DNA from: Candidatus Cloacimonadota bacterium
Lineage (GTDB): Bacteria > Cloacimonadota > Cloacimonadia > JGIOTU-2
DNA: 10,006 nucleotides
Assembly (NCBI GenBank): GCA_021160355.1
Contig: JAGHCS010000107.1
Coordinates: 1-10,006, forward strand
Direction of reading: 5' to 3'
The notes under the pieces are model-generated. The model ran no database searches. It was given only the letters and a program-made list of their open reading frames with translations, and was not told the origin of the DNA. Each line of letters starts with the position of its first letter. Positions within the stretch are counted from its first letter, which is position 1. Shown one piece after another: positions 7,317 to 10,006 of this stretch. The position numbers and the translations under genes were made by a program.

Positions 7317-8087
7317 ATGCAGGATAAAAGATATAATGATGTAATCGACTTGCTCCTTCAGCACCGATCAATACGCAAGTACGAGGATAAAAAAGTACCT
7401 GATGATATTATTGAAAGTATCACGCGTGCCGGTCAGCAGGCAGCATTCGCTTACCAGGCATATAGCGTACTACTTTCTCGTAAAAAAGAGAGACATCCCT
7501 TTCATGCTCCTCTCTATTTCATCATTTGTGTGGATGTTCATAAGATCAGCAAGATAATGAAAACAAGAAATTGGAAAATCGTTATGAATGACCTTTCCTG
7601 CCTGATCTGGGGATTGCAGGATGCTGCATATATGGCTCAAAATATGGTCATCGCTGCAGAAAGCCTTGGGCTTGGAACCTGCTATATAGGTGCTATTCCC
7701 TACTATGCAGACAAAATAGCAGAGCAATTCAACCTCCCCCAAAAAGTATTTCCATTAGTTGGTTTGACAGTTGGCTATCCTGCTGAAGATCCTCCCACCC
7801 GACCTCGGTATCCCCTTGATTTAACTCTATTCGAGAATGAATATCCCATACTTGATGAAAAAGCAATTGAGCGTGCAAAGAAAGAAATGGACGATGGCTA
7901 CTTATCTCAGGATTATTACAGAAAGAATAATGCCAAAATTGAACTATCCGGAGATAGAGAAGAAACTTATGATTTTGAAACGTACAGCTGGACCGAGCAT
8001 ATCAGCAGGAAATTAGGACAATGGGAACCCTCTTCAAAAAATTTATTAGAACAATTTAAGAAAAGAGGATTTATAATAAATAAGTAA
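7317..8087 (+). CDS. NfsA/FRP-like nitroreductase family flavoprotein
   Basis: This 256-residue cytoplasmic FMN-dependent oxidoreductase is predicted to use NAD(P)H to reduce nitro compounds, quinones or flavin; the physiological substrate is unknown. The family start motif HRSIRKYEDKKV (H16-V27) carries the basic residues that contact the FMN phosphate. Residues 117-126 (LGLGTCYIGA) form the conserved glycine-rich segment. LVGLTVGYPAEDPPTRPR and PLDLTLFENEY match the NfsA/FRP branch. The start is placed at 7317, where GGAG lies five bases upstream. An in-frame ATG at 7293 has no ribosome site and adds eight unremarkable residues. It lies 46 bases after the TAXI gene, the widest gap in the operon, so it may also have its own promoter. 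Its link to the signalling genes is positional only. Confidence 0.87.
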   Translation: MQDKRYNDVIDLLLQHRSIRKYEDKKVPDDIIESITRAGQQAAFAYQAYSVLLSRKKERHPFHAPLYFIICVDVHKISKIMKTRNWKIVMNDLSCLIWGLQDAAYMAQNMVIAAESLGLGTCYIGAIPYYADKIAEQFNLPQKVFPLVGLTVGYPAEDPPTRPRYPLDLTLFENEYPILDEKAIERAKKEMDDGYLSQDYYRKNNAKIELSGDREETYDFETYSWTEHISRKLGQWEPSSKNLLEQFKKRGFIINK

Positions 8088-8131
8088 ATAGCGTTAATGA
8101 TCTTTCCGGTTATTACTCGATACCGATCGAA

Positions 8132-8878
8132 CTAATTAAATTTATAATAACAGATAATTTTCTTAATAAAGAAGTCGGTGACTACTCCGATAAAACCCAT
8201 GCTAATAAGATAGATAAGCATTTCCGGGTACTTCAGGAGGTAGCGAAAATCCAAGAGTCTGTATCCCATCCCATTACTTACTCCCAACATCTCGGCAGCA
8301 ATGATTACTGTCCAGCCCAGTCCCCAAATTATACGAAATAAATTCAAAAGTAAAGGAAGCGTAAGAGGGAGTTCGATACAAAGAAACATTTGAACGCGAG
8401 AAGCTCCCAGCACTCGTCCCTCATCTATGTATTCATGAGGAAGATCGGCAAAAAGACCGGGTACTGCAATAAGAGTTGGAAAAAATAATGTAATAAACAT
8501 TATAAATGCAACTGATCCTTCTCCTAATCCAAACCAAATTATTGCAAATGGGAGCCATGCAAAGGGTGAAATGTGACGAATAAAATTAATAATCGGGAGA
8601 TGTAGTTCATTGAGCAGTGATGAATGATGAAGTATATAGCCGACAAATATACCGATCACCCAGACGATCACTGAAATAATTGTTACACGTGAGAAAGACA
8701 CGAGAATATCTTTAAGAAGGATCGGGATAGAAATATTACTTTGCACGAAATCTTGATAGGAAATCCCAAGCGAAGAAGCGAGAACAGCAAAAAAGATGGC
8801 AACGAATACTATTCCTAAAATCCTCGACTTATTTAATCTCGAAATATACATTTTCCGGTTTAACAGGATGTTCACCAT
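8132..8878 (-). CDS. ABC transporter permease (SsuC/TauC/ThiX-like, BPD_transp_1)
   Basis: This is the inner-membrane translocation subunit of an ABC importer of the nitrate/sulfonate/pyrimidine type, 248 residues from the ATG at 8878. Hydrophobic segments lie at about 20-38, 62-84, 106-140, 176-197 and 222-240. The cytoplasmic EAA loop that contacts the ATPase is at about 153-171 (EGRVLGASRVQMFLCIELP). The segment SPFAWLPFAIIWFGLGEG is characteristic of this permease branch. The gene overlaps the end of the binding-protein gene, indicating translational coupling. The start is uncertain. ATG 8878 (50-base overlap) has a purine tract too close to be ideal, ATG 8851 (23-base overlap) has only GGAAA, and TTG 8890 has no ribosome site. 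No ABC ATPase gene follows; the next gene downstream is the convergent nitroreductase. Confidence 0.88.
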   Translation of the reverse strand: MVNILLNRKMYISRLNKSRILGIVFVAIFFAVLASSLGISYQDFVQSNISIPILLKDILVSFSRVTIISVIVWVIGIFVGYILHHSSLLNELHLPIINFIRHISPFAWLPFAIIWFGLGEGSVAFIMFITLFFPTLIAVPGLFADLPHEYIDEGRVLGASRVQMFLCIELPLTLPLLLNLFRIIWGLGWTVIIAAEMLGVSNGMGYRLLDFRYLLKYPEMLIYLISMGFIGVVTDFFIKKIICYYKFN

Positions 8879-9722
8879 ACCCCTTCTCAATCATTTTATT
8901 AAATGCGTTTAATTCGAATTCCTTCATTATTTCATCTAATCCCATTACATATTTTGTGTGATGCAAAGAATTTTCAGAATAAGGAGAGTATAATCCGAAA
9001 AACTCTTCAACCGCTTTATATGCAAGTTCTGCGTGTCTATTAAGCTCCTTTATGGCAAATTCTAATCCATTAAGAAAGTTTTGTATTAATTCACCTTTAG
9101 AATTTATTGCATCCTCAGTAGCAGAGATATCACAACAGGTATGAAATGGATAATCATCACCATACCAGTATACAATATTATACTCGTCTGCCAATTTGAA
9201 TATGGATGGGACATAATAGCTGAGTGCATCAACTTCTCCTGAATATAAGGCAGCAGCCATATCCATCGGAGTACGGAAATAAACAAATTCCATTTCAATA
9301 TTATGATCATCAGACATAATCTCAGCAAAAATATCTAATGTCGATGCTCGGAGAACACCAATTCTTTTGCCTTGGATATGATCGAGTTTCTTAATATCGG
9401 GATGTGTAATTATCCCATCACTTTCACGTTCAAAAAAAGAGATTATCCTAACTTTATACCCATTGGAAGCATCTAACCAAGTGTAAGTAAAAGGCATTAT
9501 TGCAATATCAATTTTTCCAGAGATCAGGGCTTCATTCGTTTCCCACCCAGAAGTAAATTCCTTAATAATGTACTTTTCCCTGTCTAAAATATCTATAGCC
9601 AAAGCGAAATCCAATGGCAAATGATTCAATGATGGTTTAATAATGCCGACGATTAATTTGTATCCATCTTTATATGAGCATCCAAGCATTATGATTATCA
9701 TCATAATCAAAATCTTTTTCAT
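8829..9722 (-). CDS. NMT1/THI5- and SsuA-like ABC transporter substrate-binding lipoprotein
   Basis: This 297-residue binding lipoprotein probably feeds the permease encoded immediately downstream. The signal peptide ends M-L-G before Cys15. The mature part follows the NMT1/SsuA fold pattern: VGIIKPSLNHLPLDFALA (about 25-42), then a segment where a ligand-site loop is expected (SGWETNEALISGKIDIAIM, about 58-76). Next come GKRIGVLRASTLDIFAE (118-134), and MDMAAALYSGEVDALSYY (153-170). The family binds nitrate, sulfonates, bicarbonate or thiamine precursors; nothing visible decides between these. The start at 9722 is supported by AGGAG four bases upstream. A longer frame from 9746 would run through the hairpin leader and place extra residues before the signal peptide. 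The 3' end overlaps the permease gene. Confidence 0.87.
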   Translation of the reverse strand: MKKILIMMIIIMLGCSYKDGYKLIVGIIKPSLNHLPLDFALAIDILDREKYIIKEFTSGWETNEALISGKIDIAIMPFTYTWLDASNGYKVRIISFFERESDGIITHPDIKKLDHIQGKRIGVLRASTLDIFAEIMSDDHNIEMEFVYFRTPMDMAAALYSGEVDALSYYVPSIFKLADEYNIVYWYGDDYPFHTCCDISATEDAINSKGELIQNFLNGLEFAIKELNRHAELAYKAVEEFFGLYSPYSENSLHHTKYVMGLDEIMKEFELNAFNKMIEKGYGEHPVKPENVYFEIK

Positions 9723-9726
9723 ATTA

Positions 9727-9731
9727 CTCCT
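9727..9731 (-). promoter_or_regulatory. Shine-Dalgarno site that fixes the binding-protein start
   Basis: Minus-strand AGGAG followed by TAAT precedes the ATG at 9722. It makes the methionine directly before the lipoprotein signal peptide the likely start, rather than the one at 9746. Confidence 0.65.
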
Positions 9732-9737
9732 AAATAC

Positions 9738-9768
9738 AAAAACCACCCTGCTTCAACAGTCAGGGTGG
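9738..9768 (-). terminator. Intrinsic-terminator-like hairpin in the leader of the ABC binding-protein operon
   Basis: On the minus strand CCACCCTG, a ten-base loop and CAGGGTGG form a perfect eight-base stem, six of them G-C pairs, followed at once by TTTTT. This is a textbook Rho-independent terminator for minus-strand transcription. It lies seven bases upstream of the AGGAG of the binding-protein gene, so it could end a transcript from upstream or act as an attenuator in the leader. On the plus strand it is followed by CTCGATTAAAAA, with no T run, so it should not terminate plus-strand transcription. Confidence 0.7.
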
Positions 9769-9835
9769 CTCGATTAAAAACCTATTTCTTTACTGTATTT
9801 TTTAAATATTAGAAATTAATAAACCTAATAATGTT

Positions 9836-9864
9836 ATTATAAAATTTACAGCTTATTTTTAGAA
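9836..9864 (-). promoter_or_regulatory. Possible minus-strand promoter upstream of the leader hairpin
   Basis: A perfect TATAAT reads on the minus strand at 9841-9836, with TTCTAA (9864-9859) seventeen bases upstream as a weak -35. If used, the transcript would carry the hairpin in its 5' leader. The region is very AT-rich, so a chance TATAAT is likely. Confidence 0.25.
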
Positions 9865-9874
9865 GCATAATGTT

Positions 9875-10006
9875 ATGTCAATTATTTCTGATCTAAATTT
9901 ATTGTTCGACATGAATAACATTGACGAGAAAAAACATCTTTTTAGGATTTGTAGTAATAAAATATTTCATATAAGCGAAATTTTGCTGGAGCATATTCAT
10001 GAGAAA
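9875..10006 (+). CDS. Possible 5' part of a hypothetical gene running off the window
   Basis: From the ATG at 9875 one plus-strand frame stays open for 44 codons to the window edge. The peptide is polar and helix-like, with MSIISDLNLLFDMNNIDEKK at the start and ISEILLEHIHEK at the end. I do not recognise a family. Only a weak AGAAG lies upstream, and the opposite strand is also open for part of this stretch. If real, it is transcribed divergently from the ABC pair, and bases 9723-9874 would hold both promoters. Confidence 0.4.
   Translation, partial: MSIISDLNLLFDMNNIDEKKHLFRICSNKIFHISEILLEHIHEK

Noticed and set aside
8088..8131. Bidirectional terminator between the convergent genes
   Set aside because: No GC-rich stem with a T run could be drawn on either strand. 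Only the weak TCGAT/ATCGA repeat is present.
8879..8890. TTG start for the permease
   Set aside because: There is no ribosome site before it and two downstream ATG codons are available. The extra residues add nothing to the fold.
9723..9746. Longer binding-protein start at 9746
   Set aside because: It would place eight residues before a clear lipoprotein signal peptide and make the terminator stem overlap the coding region. AGGAG supports 9722.
9770..9874. Thiamine-pyrophosphate or other riboswitch in the leader of the NMT1-like gene
   Set aside because: The stretch is very AT-rich, and I could not find the conserved CTGAGA and ACC-TGA-type core elements. Only the terminator hairpin is supported.

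Overview
The window is AT-rich bacterial DNA with tight operons and Shine-Dalgarno sites before most genes. The first gene product ends in a FlgD-like, type IX (Por) secretion-type C-terminal domain. Together with the LytS-type 5TM protein and the SpoIIE/STAS pair, this suggests a member of the Fibrobacteres-Chlorobi-Bacteroidetes (FCB) superphylum. Candidatus Cloacimonadota is my best guess from general resemblance, not from any search.

Layout. 135-1640 (+) encodes a secreted parallel beta-helix protein. 1641-1960 has no intact gene, but on the minus strand it holds a small, coding-like relic interrupted by a stop at codon 4. 1961-8087 (+) is a close-packed run of six genes with gaps of 4 to 46 bases: a membrane SpoIIE-type phosphatase with two Cache-like sensor modules, a STAS anti-sigma-antagonist, a LivK-like solute-binding lipoprotein, a stand-alone LytS-type 5TM membrane protein, a TAXI-type solute-binding lipoprotein, and an NfsA-like nitroreductase. 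A 44-base gap separates this run from a convergent minus-strand pair (8132-9722), an NMT1/SsuA-like lipoprotein and an ABC permease. An intrinsic-terminator-like hairpin sits in the leader of that pair. The last 132 bases are open in one plus-strand frame and may be the start of another gene.

How the genes may work together. The phosphatase and STAS protein are the RsbU/RsbV half of a partner-switching system. The same operon encodes two solute-binding lipoproteins of unrelated transporter families without their transport partners, and a sensor-type 5TM domain without an output domain. My inference is that the operon is an envelope sensing module, in which binding proteins and/or the 5TM protein report ligands to the Cache-SpoIIE phosphatase, which then dephosphorylates the STAS protein. 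No anti-sigma kinase (RsbW-like) or sigma factor is in the window, so the output is unknown. The nearby ABC pair also lacks its ATPase here.
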